From contig JANQRB010000153.1 in assembly GCA_028284775.1 (NCBI GenBank), forward strand, positions 26,811-90,810: DNA of 64,000 bases. The letters are read 5' to 3'. Below are positions 56,167 through 64,000 of the stretch, in pieces. The number at the start of each line of letters is the position of its first letter. Position 1 is the first letter of the stretch. The notes below the pieces were generated by a model that did not search any database, had not been told where the DNA came from, and saw nothing but the letters and a program-made list of their open reading frames with translations. This stretch comes from Candidatus Kapaibacterium sp. (lineage in GTDB: Bacteria > Bacteroidota > Ignavibacteria > Kapaibacteriales > UBA7675). The position numbers and the translations under genes are program-made.

Positions 56167-56998
56167 AGTCGGGAGGCGATTCTCAGCTCTTTGATAATTT
56201 ATTGAAACGAGCTTGCCTGATACTCAAACAAGGGCTTACAGCAACTAATGAGGAAGATGGAGGGGCTCCCGCCTCTTCTTTTCAACTTCGCTCCCGGGGC
56301 AGAGCCTGGTCCAGATCGAAAAACCGGATAACTCAGTCACACTCGACATCAATCTGGTATGTGCAGCCTTCGAGGAAATTTCCTTTTGTAAGTCTCTTAG
56401 CAGTCACGGCGGCTCTACACAATCCTGCTTTGCGCAATACCCGCCTGAGCATGTGTCGACGCTCGGCAAGGCAAAGCAGTGATCCTGTGATCTTATCGCA
56501 TTGTTTCGTTCCGATTAAATATTGATGTACTGGATTTATCCCTTTTCCCACGGCGGCGAAATTACCTAAGTTTGCGTCTTCGAATCGGGTGGCTTCCGAA
56601 ACGTGGTCGTTCTTTCCCCAATAGCTTTAAAAAGCCATCGCCCCCAAGCGCATTACTGCGCGCGGAGGCAATGACAGGGGCTACAACACTCCATATACAC
56701 TTTTTCTGACCTTTTATCGGGGGTCATCCGTTTCCGTTTTTCAACACTGGCAATATACATCGGATAGCACAAGAGCGCACCACATAATAACCACATATAC
56801 TCCTCCCGCTATTAGCAGCATCCGGACAACAATCATTCATTTTTCCCAAAAATCGGCAATTTAGTCGATTTGCACAGTACATATACCCAGGTATGCCGCT
56901 AGGGGAAAATTTAAAGATTCATTGCCTTTGCATTGGGAAGGTGAAGTCTTCAAGAGCCGCTATCGGTGCTGATTAGCAGCCCAAAAGTATTCCTATGC
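56167..56998. other. Intergenic between convergent T9SS genes
   Basis: About 830 bases. No coding frame with protein-like features, RNA gene or mobile element was recognised. The part 56650-56900 is AT-rich. The giant peptidase has no obvious T-run terminator here. Confidence 0.45.
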
Positions 56999-57032
56999 AA
57001 AAAGGCCGGGAGTAATGAACTCCCGGCCTTTT
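56999..57032 (-). terminator. Perfect Rho-independent terminator of the T9SS gene at 57059
   Basis: Stem GGCCGGGAGT (57004-57013) with ACTCCCGGCC (57019-57028), loop of five, flanked by A4-5 on the left and T4 on the right. It therefore ends transcripts on the minus strand with a T run and could also work for the convergent peptidase gene. Confidence 0.92.
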
Positions 57033-57058
57033 GTAGCTTGTCAGATTCAGATTTTCGC

Positions 57059-58462
57059 TCAGCGCCGCACGACAACCGCCGCGGCTTGTGAACGACCGTC
57101 GAGCATAACAACCGCCTGATAGTTGCCATTGACGAGCCCCGCAGCATCGAGTCTGAATGTGTGAGTGCCGGGCGTCAATGCACCGGAGTGGAGCTGCGCC
57201 ACTTTGCGTCCCAGGATGTCGAGCAGGTAAACTTCGGTGCTCTCGCTGGCGGCATCAGCCCGCACTTCGACAAGGGCCTGACCATTGACAGGATTCGGAC
57301 CGACCTTTATGCTCAAAGAGGCGTTTGCTTCGCTGTTATCCACCGACGTCGTCGGGTTGCCGTACTTGAGCCAGTCAAGAATGCCTTTCAGCACCAACGC
57401 GCGTTCTTTCTCACTCGGAATCGCTTCGAGACCAAAGCCGAGATAAACCACGCGGGCATCCTCGATTTCGATGCGCGTGCCACCGACGCCATCGGTGACG
57501 TCCCCATAAAAGAAGAGCGGTAGCGCGCCGCTGCCTTCGCGAATATTCAAGACATCTGTCTTCTGCACGACCGGCATGGGATCAAGCACCGTGCCGCGGT
57601 TGATGTCAATCGAAATCTGCCCCAAGTTAGGCCCAAGACCGTTTCCAACGAGCGTAAAGGGCAAGGGCTCGGTTTTGTCATCGATTATGTCGACCCGTAC
57701 CTGAGCGCCTACTTCGGCCGTCACACCCAGGTCATTGGCGAAAAAGTCACGCGCGTCCGGCGCTCCCAGCTCGGAAAAGGCCATTGAGGCATCTTCTTCC
57801 GACATAATCAAAACCTTCTTGCCTTCTGCGATCAGGCGCTTGATCAGCGGCAGCGGGCTGACGCCGCCGGCAAAGTTTGCGCTGCCGAGGATGCCGCGTC
57901 TATCGCCGCCGATCGGAAAAATCGCTACTTCAAATTCTGAGGCTAACTGGTTAACTTCTTTTTGGTTATCCCAATCGATGGTGGCGTGGGGGCCGATGCT
58001 GGCCATAGCATTTTCTATCTGGTTGACGGCGTCGTCGTGATGAAGAGTGCCGTACAGTACAAAGGTCAAATCATGGGTAATAACGCTCAAAACATTCTGA
58101 GACTTCAGTTGCGAATTTTTCAAGTTCGAGGTGACAACAATTTTGGCCTGGCCTATTGAGCCGGGCGTAGTAACTATATTAACAAGGAGTGCAGTGCTTG
58201 CCGGAACCGTGACCTCCTGTGTTTCCAGCCTGATTGACCAATCGTCTGGAATAGTGGATTTTTCGAAATCAATACGCAACTCGACTTGAGCATCGAAGTT
58301 ATTACTATTGGTAAGCCCCAAGGCTTGGATGACTGGTTGGTGTACCGCGGTTATTTGGTACTCTTGCGATACCGAACTTTCAATCGTGGAGGCCGCCCTC
58401 TGTGCATTTGCGAGCCCTCCACAAATCATCAAAACTATCAGAGATGAAATTATCGCTTTCAT
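57059..58462 (-). CDS. Secreted T9SS-sorted protein with amidotransferase-like Rossmann region
   Basis: A 467-residue secreted protein. I use the ATG at 58462 (GGAG six to seven bases upstream, clean signal peptide MKAIISSLIVLMICGGLANAQ) instead of the in-frame start at 58546. Residues ~30-120 are a beta-sandwich. From FVLYGTLHHDDAVNQIENAM to VYLGFGLEAIPSEKERALVLKGILDWL there is an alpha/beta region with strands VAIFPIGGD and KVLIMSEEDA, like the class-I amidotransferase/ThuA-type fold often seen in large Bacteroidota surface proteins. No catalytic Cys is visible, so enzymatic activity is doubtful. The end (KVGPNPVNGQALVEVRA to VVVRR) is a T9SS sorting domain. A strong terminator follows. Confidence 0.85.
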   Translation of the reverse strand: MKAIISSLIVLMICGGLANAQRAASTIESSVSQEYQITAVHQPVIQALGLTNSNNFDAQVELRIDFEKSTIPDDWSIRLETQEVTVPASTALLVNIVTTPGSIGQAKIVVTSNLKNSQLKSQNVLSVITHDLTFVLYGTLHHDDAVNQIENAMASIGPHATIDWDNQKEVNQLASEFEVAIFPIGGDRRGILGSANFAGGVSPLPLIKRLIAEGKKVLIMSEEDASMAFSELGAPDARDFFANDLGVTAEVGAQVRVDIIDDKTEPLPFTLVGNGLGPNLGQISIDINRGTVLDPMPVVQKTDVLNIREGSGALPLFFYGDVTDGVGGTRIEIEDARVVYLGFGLEAIPSEKERALVLKGILDWLKYGNPTTSVDNSEANASLSIKVGPNPVNGQALVEVRADAASESTEVYLLDILGRKVAQLHSGALTPGTHTFRLDAAGLVNGNYQAVVMLDGRSQAAAVVVRR

Positions 58463-58937
58463 AAGGCACTCCGCCTTGAGTATTGAAAAATTCGGTTTCG
58501 AACTCAGTCCTTTGCTATCGCCAAGATCATACCGAAATACAATCAATTACAACACATTCCAACTGAATAAGTTACCTACGAACAGCCTAACAAGCAAATC
58601 ATGATTCGACATATTAATGTTAGCGAATTCTCGAGACAATATTACCACATACAAAGCTCATACATTCTTGAGCAATGCCGTCGAACGAAAGAAAAAAACC
58701 TGGTAATAAGCTTCGTTTGTCATTGACCGAAACGCTAGTTCTTCCATTTGAATCATACCTAAACTGTTGGCAATCTAGCTAGAGAGTTATGCCGACAACA
58801 ACCAGATTTCTCTTGTATCATTGGCACGGCTTCAATTTTGCCAAATTCAAAAAACATCAGATGAAACAATATAAATCGTTACCTGTCAATAAGTTGGCCA
58901 CGCCAACGAATCACCAGTTTCAACTAAAGAACAAAAT
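58463..58937. other. AT-rich intergenic region
   Basis: 475 bases between two minus-strand genes, clearly AT-rich. It should contain the promoter of the T9SS gene at 57059-58462. No gene or structured RNA was recognised. Confidence 0.45.
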
Positions 58938-60593
58938 CTAAAGCGATGATAGATAAGAGGTAAGGTTGGTGGAGTGCTCCAGGACAAGTTTTTTCCGAAT
59001 ACGCGTACGGTGCAATTCAACAGTGCGATGGGTAATAAACAGCAGGTTTGCAATTTCCTTCGAAGACAGGCCGATTTTGATCAGCGAACAAACTTTCAAT
59101 TCGGTCGGGGTTAAAGCTGGAAACTGTTGCGACAGTTTCGCATTGAAGTCCTGGTGTACATTAAGGAACTGCTGTTCGAAAATTTTCCAATCACTCTCAG
59201 AATCGATTCCCTGTTCCAACTTCCGCAATAATGTCGAGGTAAATGAGTTCTGACTGCTGTTTGAAGTATTCGAGCCTGCCTGGACTTCCTCCCTCAATTT
59301 ATTGAGAAATTCATTTTTTTGAACGAGGTTCATTGCCATGATAGTCAGTTCTTTATTCTTATACTCCATTTCCCGCTCTGCCTGAGCTGCTCGAAGCCGG
59401 TATATCTCCTTCTCTTTTTGTGCCTTTTCGATCTCAAAACTCGCCTGTCGTTCGGCAATTGCTCGCTGTTTTTCCTGACTTAAGATTTCGTCCTTGATTT
59501 CCGCAAACAACTTGTGGTGTTTGAGTGCCAGTTGGAATTCACTTGATTGTTCATAGGCATTAGAAAGAAGAGAATGGACTTTCACTAGGGAAAGTTTGTA
59601 ATCTATTCGACTCAAGTATTCTAACGCCTGATTGAGGAATACAACGGCATTGCCGTAGTCACCGGTTGCATTCTTCACTCTCCCAATGTACATCAATGCC
59701 GCAGAGCAGATTTCATTCGAATTGATTGATTCACCAATTCTTAGTGACTGAATGAAAAAAGACTGTGCTTTGTCAAAATCAGATTGTACTTCGTAGATCG
59801 CGCCAACGTACTGTAATGAAAAAGCCTCGCCGTGCCTATTACCCAATTCCTGCTGCAATCGTAAGGCCTTTTGCTGATAGTTAAGTGCCAGATCCAATTC
59901 GTTTTTTAGTTCATGTAGTTTACCTAAGTTACTTAGAATAAATGCCTTGCCAGACGTATTATCATTCCTAGTCATGATAGAGAGACTTCGATCGAAATAT
60001 GATTGCGCTTTCTCGAAGTCTCGCAGATTCATATAAATGATGCCCAAATTATTCAGCAGAACTGCTTCCTCGGATTCACTCAATACGTCACGACTTTCCC
60101 TTAAACAGCGCAGATAAAATTCCAAAGCTGTCTCGTAGTTCCCCAGCCGCTCGTAGACATTGGCGATGGAATTCAGGGAAGCAACTACTTTTTCCTTGAT
60201 CTGGTGATTTTCGAAAATATTTAAGGCTTTCAGAAGCAACTCGAGCGCGTCAGAGTATCTACTTGACTTTAGGAATATCTCCGAATACATCCTCCAGACC
60301 CGCGCCAATCCGATTTCTTCTTTGGTCCTGGCGAATATACTTTCAGCTTCTTCAAGGGCTGCGTGTGCTTCATTGTGTTTCGTAAGACTCAAGAAACAGC
60401 GGCTCAAAAACAATAGTGCAAATCCAATATTCTGCTCATCCTTTATTTCGCGCGAGATATCAAGAACTTTCCGCCCCAATTCCAGCGCACGGCCGGGATC
60501 GAGCGGCAGCATTTTTTCCAAAATCTCAAGTTCTTTCGTGGCTTGTTTGGCCGCGGCGAATTCCTGTTCCAGTAGTTCCAGCATTTCGGGCAT
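58938..60593 (-). CDS. TPR-repeat regulator with C-terminal LuxR-type HTH
   Basis: A 551-residue cytoplasmic protein, shorter and AT-richer than its relative at 39607-41931. I place the start at the ATG at 60593 (MPEMLELLEQEF), where the helical repeat begins; the frame is open further up to 60668 with a Cys-rich, unlikely extension. About nine TPRs follow (VASLNSIANVYERLGNYETALEFYL, VLLNNLGIIYMNLRDFEKAQSYFD, LSNLGKLHELKNELDLALNYQQ), then a coiled coil (ERQASFEIEKAQKEKEIYRL), the W-x-x-F-E-x-x-F-x-x-V-H segment and an HTH (LTPTELKVCSLIKIGLSSKEIAN, RTVELHRTRIRKKL). No membrane segment is seen. It likely senses a ligand through the TPRs. Confidence 0.9.
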   Translation of the reverse strand: MPEMLELLEQEFAAAKQATKELEILEKMLPLDPGRALELGRKVLDISREIKDEQNIGFALLFLSRCFLSLTKHNEAHAALEEAESIFARTKEEIGLARVWRMYSEIFLKSSRYSDALELLLKALNIFENHQIKEKVVASLNSIANVYERLGNYETALEFYLRCLRESRDVLSESEEAVLLNNLGIIYMNLRDFEKAQSYFDRSLSIMTRNDNTSGKAFILSNLGKLHELKNELDLALNYQQKALRLQQELGNRHGEAFSLQYVGAIYEVQSDFDKAQSFFIQSLRIGESINSNEICSAALMYIGRVKNATGDYGNAVVFLNQALEYLSRIDYKLSLVKVHSLLSNAYEQSSEFQLALKHHKLFAEIKDEILSQEKQRAIAERQASFEIEKAQKEKEIYRLRAAQAEREMEYKNKELTIMAMNLVQKNEFLNKLREEVQAGSNTSNSSQNSFTSTLLRKLEQGIDSESDWKIFEQQFLNVHQDFNAKLSQQFPALTPTELKVCSLIKIGLSSKEIANLLFITHRTVELHRTRIRKKLVLEHSTNLTSYLSSL

Positions 60594-61165
60594 TGGCAAG
60601 TCGTTCCGGCGCTTTGGCTGTGTGAAGAATACTGTACGCATGCGAACACATGCGCTGCAAAAATACACGTTGTAGCCCGTATCGCTAGCACAGATTCAGA
60701 AATTACTGATAATGACAATGGAAACAGCACATATTTTTCGCTTATGTGGAGCTAATGGCGCTTGCTGGCTTTCGTGTAGGTACCCGGTTTCCCGACAAAG
60801 CCAGAGTTGCAATCTGAGTTTCGGCTTCCGGATGGTAAAGCAATTGAAAATACAGGTCTGCGGAAATATGCGAAATGCCTGCCGGGAAATATTCCGGCAG
60901 GCTTTATCTCAAAGGCTCTAGGCGCTTTGCCTCCATCGGTGTTCCGCAACAACTCAATCTCAGCGCCGGAAGGAATCGTCACTGTACTCGAGACTCCGGC
61001 ATCCCTCGTCTAGCCATTGAATGTAATTGATTCGACCATACTTTATGGAAATTCAATTGCAATAACAGCATTAGAATCTACATGATTCGCCCGGCTTGTG
61101 CGGATTATCCAGCCTGCCACAGCCGAGAATCACAAAGCTTCAATTTTGCTATCGGAAGATCACAG
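60594..61165. other. Intergenic with a GC-rich hairpin
   Basis: 572 bases. A perfect 9-base stem (GCCTGCCGG at 60877-60885 with CCGGCAGGC at 60894-60902, then TTTA) may be a terminator on the plus strand or a relic. A minus-strand frame across 60752-60982 has a protein-like piece (STVTIPSGAEIELLR) that may belong to the same decayed gene as the remnant at 61166. Confidence 0.45.
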
Positions 61166-61333
61166 TCAATTGGAACCGACGGTCAGCGTAAACGATTCGC
61201 CCGATGGCAGTGTAATGCTGCCGGAATTGCCGGTGGCGACCGTCTGACCGTTGATCGTGATCGACACCACGACATCGGTATTGCCCGCCGTGAATATTCC
61301 GGCCGGAGCAGGCGCAAATATGTACAATGCTCC
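61166..61333 (-). pseudogene. C-terminal remnant of a beta-rich protein
   Basis: About 55 codons, in frame up to a TGA at 61166, reading ALYIFAPAPAGIF, then TDVVVSITINGQTVATG and SITLPSGESFTLTVG. The strand pattern and GC-rich third positions look like a true coding end, but there is no plausible start and no upstream portion: the methyltransferase gene ends at 61373 in another frame. Most likely a deletion remnant of a secreted beta-sandwich protein. Confidence 0.4.
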
Positions 61334-61372
61334 ATCAGCATAATCCCTGGAACTTTCGCGGCAAAGCAAAGT

Positions 61373-61984
61373 TCAGGAAACAACAAGCAAACGCCCGTTG
61401 ATGGCCCGCGGTTGTCTGACGCTGCGATCGGCTACGTGGCCGCGGCCGGACTTGATGAATTTGTCGGCCAGGTTTTCAAAAGTGCTGCGGCCGGGATCGG
61501 CTATCAGTACTTTGTCGACGCCGGCCCGCAATCCGCGTTTGATAAGGCGGTGCAGGGGGTCGACCATTTCTTCCCAAAAACAGATATCGGCGCCGATCAT
61601 CAGGTTATAGCTTTTGAGCGCGGGCGCTTTTACGCCGTCGAAGTCGCTTTCCATCACTCCGATGTTAACCTTATTGACCTCGGCGTGGATATCCAGGTAG
61701 GGAAAGACCTCAGGGTCGATATCCATGCCGGTAACATCGGCCTGATGGTTCTTGGCGCAGTACACGCTGGCCAATCCCCAGCCGCAACCGATTTCCAATA
61801 CCGAGCTGCCCTTTGCCAAGCCCTCTTCCCGGAGATAATCCATTATCAGCCAGGAAGAGGTCCAGAATTTATTGCCGTGAACAGATGGTGCGTAGCGACG
61901 TTTAAGCCGCCGGACATCGGGATGATTGGAAAGCAGCACGCGGACGCCATATGCCTGAATGCTGTTCTTCGCTGTTGTGGTCAT
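61373..61984 (-). CDS. Class I SAM-dependent methyltransferase (protein-lysine type)
   Basis: A 203-residue methyltransferase. Motif I VLEIGCGWG is at residues 62-70, the acidic SAM-ribose residue is in GMDIDPEVFPYLDIHAEVN, and the post-I/IV region reads YNLMIGADICFWEEMVDPL. The preceding F-W-x-S-S-W-L-x-x-D-Y-L and this pattern resemble the METTL16/ETFB-lysine-type (Methyltransf_16) group, in which protein lysines are often the targets; small-molecule substrates cannot be excluded. The length is near normal for single-domain members. The gene is divergent from the ATPase at 62228, with 243 bases between them. Confidence 0.9.
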   Translation of the reverse strand: MTTTAKNSIQAYGVRVLLSNHPDVRRLKRRYAPSVHGNKFWTSSWLIMDYLREEGLAKGSSVLEIGCGWGLASVYCAKNHQADVTGMDIDPEVFPYLDIHAEVNKVNIGVMESDFDGVKAPALKSYNLMIGADICFWEEMVDPLHRLIKRGLRAGVDKVLIADPGRSTFENLADKFIKSGRGHVADRSVRQPRAINGRLLVVS

Positions 61985-62227
61985 TGTTGTTGTATCTACT
62001 CTGGCTGCGTTGATAGTCTGAAAGGAAGCGCAAAACTAGTAAGAATCTGCGGTGCATAAAACGAAAAAGGGGTGCACGCCTGCGGACAAATACTGTATCA
62101 ATTGCGAACACCTGGACGCGGAGAGACCAGGGGCGGAATCTTTGACGCAGCGCTCTGGCACGCCGCTTGATTTCATGAAGAATAATTCGCGAACTGCAGC
62201 TCCGCTCATCAAGAGGCAATTCCTAAC

Positions 62228-62890
62228 GTGATCACTCTTCACAATGTCGATAGATACTATAAGGCGGCCTTCGGCAATCAGTACGTTCTCCGTAATATCG
62301 CTCTTGAAATCGCCGAGGGAGATTTCGTTTCCATCATGGGACCCTCCGGCGCCGGCAAAACAACGCTGCTGCATATTCTGGGAATGCTCGACAGCATATC
62401 GGACGGCGAATATTACTTCTGCGACCGGGCGGTCCACCTGATGAAGGAAGGACAGCGCAGCGAGATGCATCGGCAGCATATCGGTTTTGTCTTTCAGAGT
62501 TACCACCTGCTGGACGAGCTGACCGTCTACGAAAACCTCGAGACACCTCTCATGTACAAAGGCATCAAGAACAAAGAACGCAAGGGGCTGATCGCCGATG
62601 CCCTGGACCGCTTTAACATCGTGGCCAAGCGCGACCTCTTTCCCAGTCAGCTTTCCGGCGGTCAACAGCAACTGGTGGCAGTGGCGCGCGCGACCATTAC
62701 CCGACCGCGCCTGCTCCTCGCCGATGAACCGACCGGTAATCTTAACTCGCAACAAGGAAAGGAAATTATGGAGCTGTTTTCATTACTGAATAAGGAAGGC
62801 TGCACGATCGTGCAAGTAACACATTCCGAAAAGAATGCCTCGTATGGCCGGCGTCTTGTGCTGCTGGAAGACGGATTGATCCGGCACTAA
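62228..62890 (+). CDS. LolD/MacB-type ABC transporter ATPase
   Basis: A 220-residue ATPase subunit. Walker A GPSGAGKT is at residues 38-45, the Q-loop is in FVFQSYHLLDELTVYEN, the signature LSGGQQQ is near 141-147, Walker B LLLADEPTGN is near 161-170 and the H-loop is VTHSEK. FQSYHLL and DEPTGNL place it in the LolD/MacB/FtsE branch, whose partners are FtsX-like permeases such as the one at the left window edge. The start is a GTG at 62228 with a distant GAGG; other starts are further in. No permease gene lies downstream, so it acts with a permease encoded elsewhere. It is not clear whether it partners the permease at position 2-2272. Confidence 0.95.
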   Translation: MITLHNVDRYYKAAFGNQYVLRNIALEIAEGDFVSIMGPSGAGKTTLLHILGMLDSISDGEYYFCDRAVHLMKEGQRSEMHRQHIGFVFQSYHLLDELTVYENLETPLMYKGIKNKERKGLIADALDRFNIVAKRDLFPSQLSGGQQQLVAVARATITRPRLLLADEPTGNLNSQQGKEIMELFSLLNKEGCTIVQVTHSEKNASYGRRLVLLEDGLIRH

Positions 62891-63550
62891 AACAGTTTTT
62901 TCTTCTTGAGTCTGCAACTTTCACCATCATGTCGCGTAGGCGCGCACGGGCGCAATGCGCCTCGACCATAAGGCAAGCTCCGGCCGCGGTCTTGTGACCC
63001 GAGATTACTCAGGTCAGGGTCTCAATTCAATCGGCATTTATGTAACCTTTTTCACGAGTTCAGAGTCTAATGCTTCATTGCCGGTCACAGCGCCGACTGC
63101 TGCATGGCTTTGACGGTCGATCGGACCAGCGACGACGCAGAACTTATAATTGCATCAGTAGCAAACGGACAGAAAGAAGCGACGTATTTGGAGCAGCGAT
63201 ATCTCAACAGTATCGGCTGGATAGAACACCAGGGTTAAACGCCCGCCTGATGTAAACTAATCGAAAAGCTACCAGAGCGTGGAAGCTGGCAGCCGGACAA
63301 GGCTGTAGTCGGCATTTGCCCCTTATTGTTTTGTTAAGTTTACAAATTGTTTAAGTGAATTTAAATGGCACGGTTTTTGGACATTGATTGCTGCCGGCCA
63401 GTAGCGTTTGTACCGTCAACGCTTTCGGCAATTGAAAATGTTGTTGTTCAGCCTCTCAAATCCCTGTGATCTCCCTCTTCCTCGCACGGGAGGGAGATCG
63501 TAGGGTACTCAGAGACAGCAAGATGAAGAGTTTTGAATTACTTAAACATT
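62891..63550. other. Intergenic between convergent transport genes
   Basis: About 660 bases. Apart from the hairpin at 63468-63499, no gene was recognised. The stretch 63330-63390 is AT-rich. Short open frames have no motifs. Confidence 0.45.
63468..63499. other. Perfect 10-base inverted repeat
   Basis: GATCTCCCTC at 63468-63477 and GAGGGAGATC at 63490-63499 form a perfect stem with a 12-base loop and no T run on either side. It may be a structured 3' end or a relic terminator. Confidence 0.5.
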
Positions 63551-63577
63551 GAAAAGTGAAAGATCCCTTCGGGGATC
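63551..63577 (-). terminator. Tetraloop terminator of the osmoprotectant permease operon
   Basis: On the minus strand: GATCCC, loop CGAA, GGGATC (63562-63577), followed by TTTCACTTTTC. It is the best T-rich terminator downstream of the permease gene ending at 63740. Confidence 0.75.
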
Positions 63578-63600
63578 GGCTGTGCTACCCCGGCACGCCG

Positions 63601-63634
63601 CAAGCCCGGCAAAATTGAGCGGTTGCCGGGCTTG
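63601..63634 (-). terminator. Strong hairpin downstream of the osmoprotectant permease
   Basis: A perfect 12-base stem (CAAGCCCGGCAA at 63601-63612 with TTGCCGGGCTTG at 63623-63634, 10-base loop). It precedes the tetraloop terminator, so the two form a tandem stop for the minus-strand transcript. Confidence 0.65.
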
Positions 63635-63739
63635 TTCGCTTTAAAGCCTCTGATAGTGCTTCTCCGAAAGTCGTTTTGCCATTTTGGCGACAGAAAGGCC
63701 GTGTTAGTCTGCAGCACTATTGTATTGATGATTCTGCTT

Positions 63740-64000
63740 TTATTGAGCGGACAATCGCAGGCCGCGGGGCACAAGAAGCCGTTCCGCAATTTCAAAAAGC
63801 CCCTGAGCGACAAGCGCGAGTCCAGCCGCCGGAATAGCGCCCGAGAGTATCAGGCCGACATCGTCGAGTCGGATGCCCGTCAGAATGGGCTGCCCATAAC
63901 CACCGGCACCGATCAAGGCACCCAGCGTCGCCGTGCCGACGTTGATGACAGCTGATATTTTGATACCCGCCAGAATGGATCGCGATGCCATAGGCAGTTC
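63740..64000 (-). CDS. Osmoprotectant (glycine betaine/choline) ABC permease, C-terminal part
   Basis: The end of an OpuCB/ProW-type inner-membrane permease. The frame is open to the window edge; the residues E-L-P-M-A just before the first ATG at 63991 continue the EAA cytoplasmic loop that contacts the ATPase (ELPMASRSILAGIK), so the gene continues to the right. Family hallmarks follow: INVGTATLGALIGAGGYGQPI, a long transmembrane helix LILSGAIPAAGLALVAQGLF and the end LERRLVP-like (AERLLVPRGLRL). Such transporters import compatible solutes under salt stress. The remaining components should lie to the right of the window. Confidence 0.92.
   Translation of the reverse strand, partial: ELPMASRSILAGIKISAVINVGTATLGALIGAGGYGQPILTGIRLDDVGLILSGAIPAAGLALVAQGLFEIAERLLVPRGLRLSAQ

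Overview
The window looks like a chromosomal segment from a member of the Bacteroidota or a close relative in the FCB superphylum. The argument rests on the proteins. Eight large secreted proteins end in a type IX secretion system (T9SS) type A sorting domain: a PNPF/PNP-type start, a short beta-sandwich with a G-x-Y motif, and a basic C-terminus. Two LytS-like sensor kinases carry long Reg_prop/Y_Y_Y periplasmic domains and are each paired with a LytTR regulator, and two cytoplasmic TPR-HTH regulators are of a kind common in this group. Most genes are moderately GC-rich with long, AT-richer intergenic gaps. I cannot place the organism below phylum level.

Layout. 1-2272: the 3' part of a MacB/FtsX-type ABC permease. 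2426-5968: three small genes on the minus strand (beta-barrel-like protein, small membrane protein, SnoaL-like protein) and a long stretch with no gene. 5969-22638: the first block of T9SS cargo, namely an Asp-box propeller protein, an S8 peptidase-like/beta-helix protein, an AraC regulator, a plant-type LRR protein and a Pmp-repeat/lactonase-propeller protein. 23427-28263: a small unknown gene and two-component pair A. 28570-33517: a T9SS protein with an endosialidase-chaperone (S74) domain, and a T9SS protein of unknown type. 33715-44331: an accessory zone of small enzymes (three VOC proteins, an APH-type kinase, a Nudix hydrolase, a metallophosphoesterase), an AraC/NmrA/DUF1772 divergon, a TPR-HTH regulator and a broken IS5-type transposase. 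45203-49132: two-component pair B, a paralogue of pair A. 49900-58462: a 2088-residue S8 peptidase with PKD/Ig modules repeating every 254 residues, and another T9SS protein. 58938-64000: a second TPR-HTH regulator, a gene remnant, a methyltransferase, a LolD-like ATPase and the C-terminus of an OpuCB-type osmoprotectant permease that runs off the right edge.

How the parts may fit together. The dominant theme is the cell surface: giant modular adhesin- or protease-like proteins exported by Sec and then by a T9SS that is not encoded here. The two kinase/regulator pairs are large outside-facing sensors that could control some of them, but nothing in the sequence shows a direct link. No CRISPR array, rRNA, convincing tRNA, prophage or defence island was seen. 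The most unusual items are the S74 self-cleavage domain placed upstream of a T9SS sorting domain, the exact 762-base modular repeat of the giant peptidase, and the duplicated kinase/regulator pairs with the same spacing and the same phosphorylation-site position.
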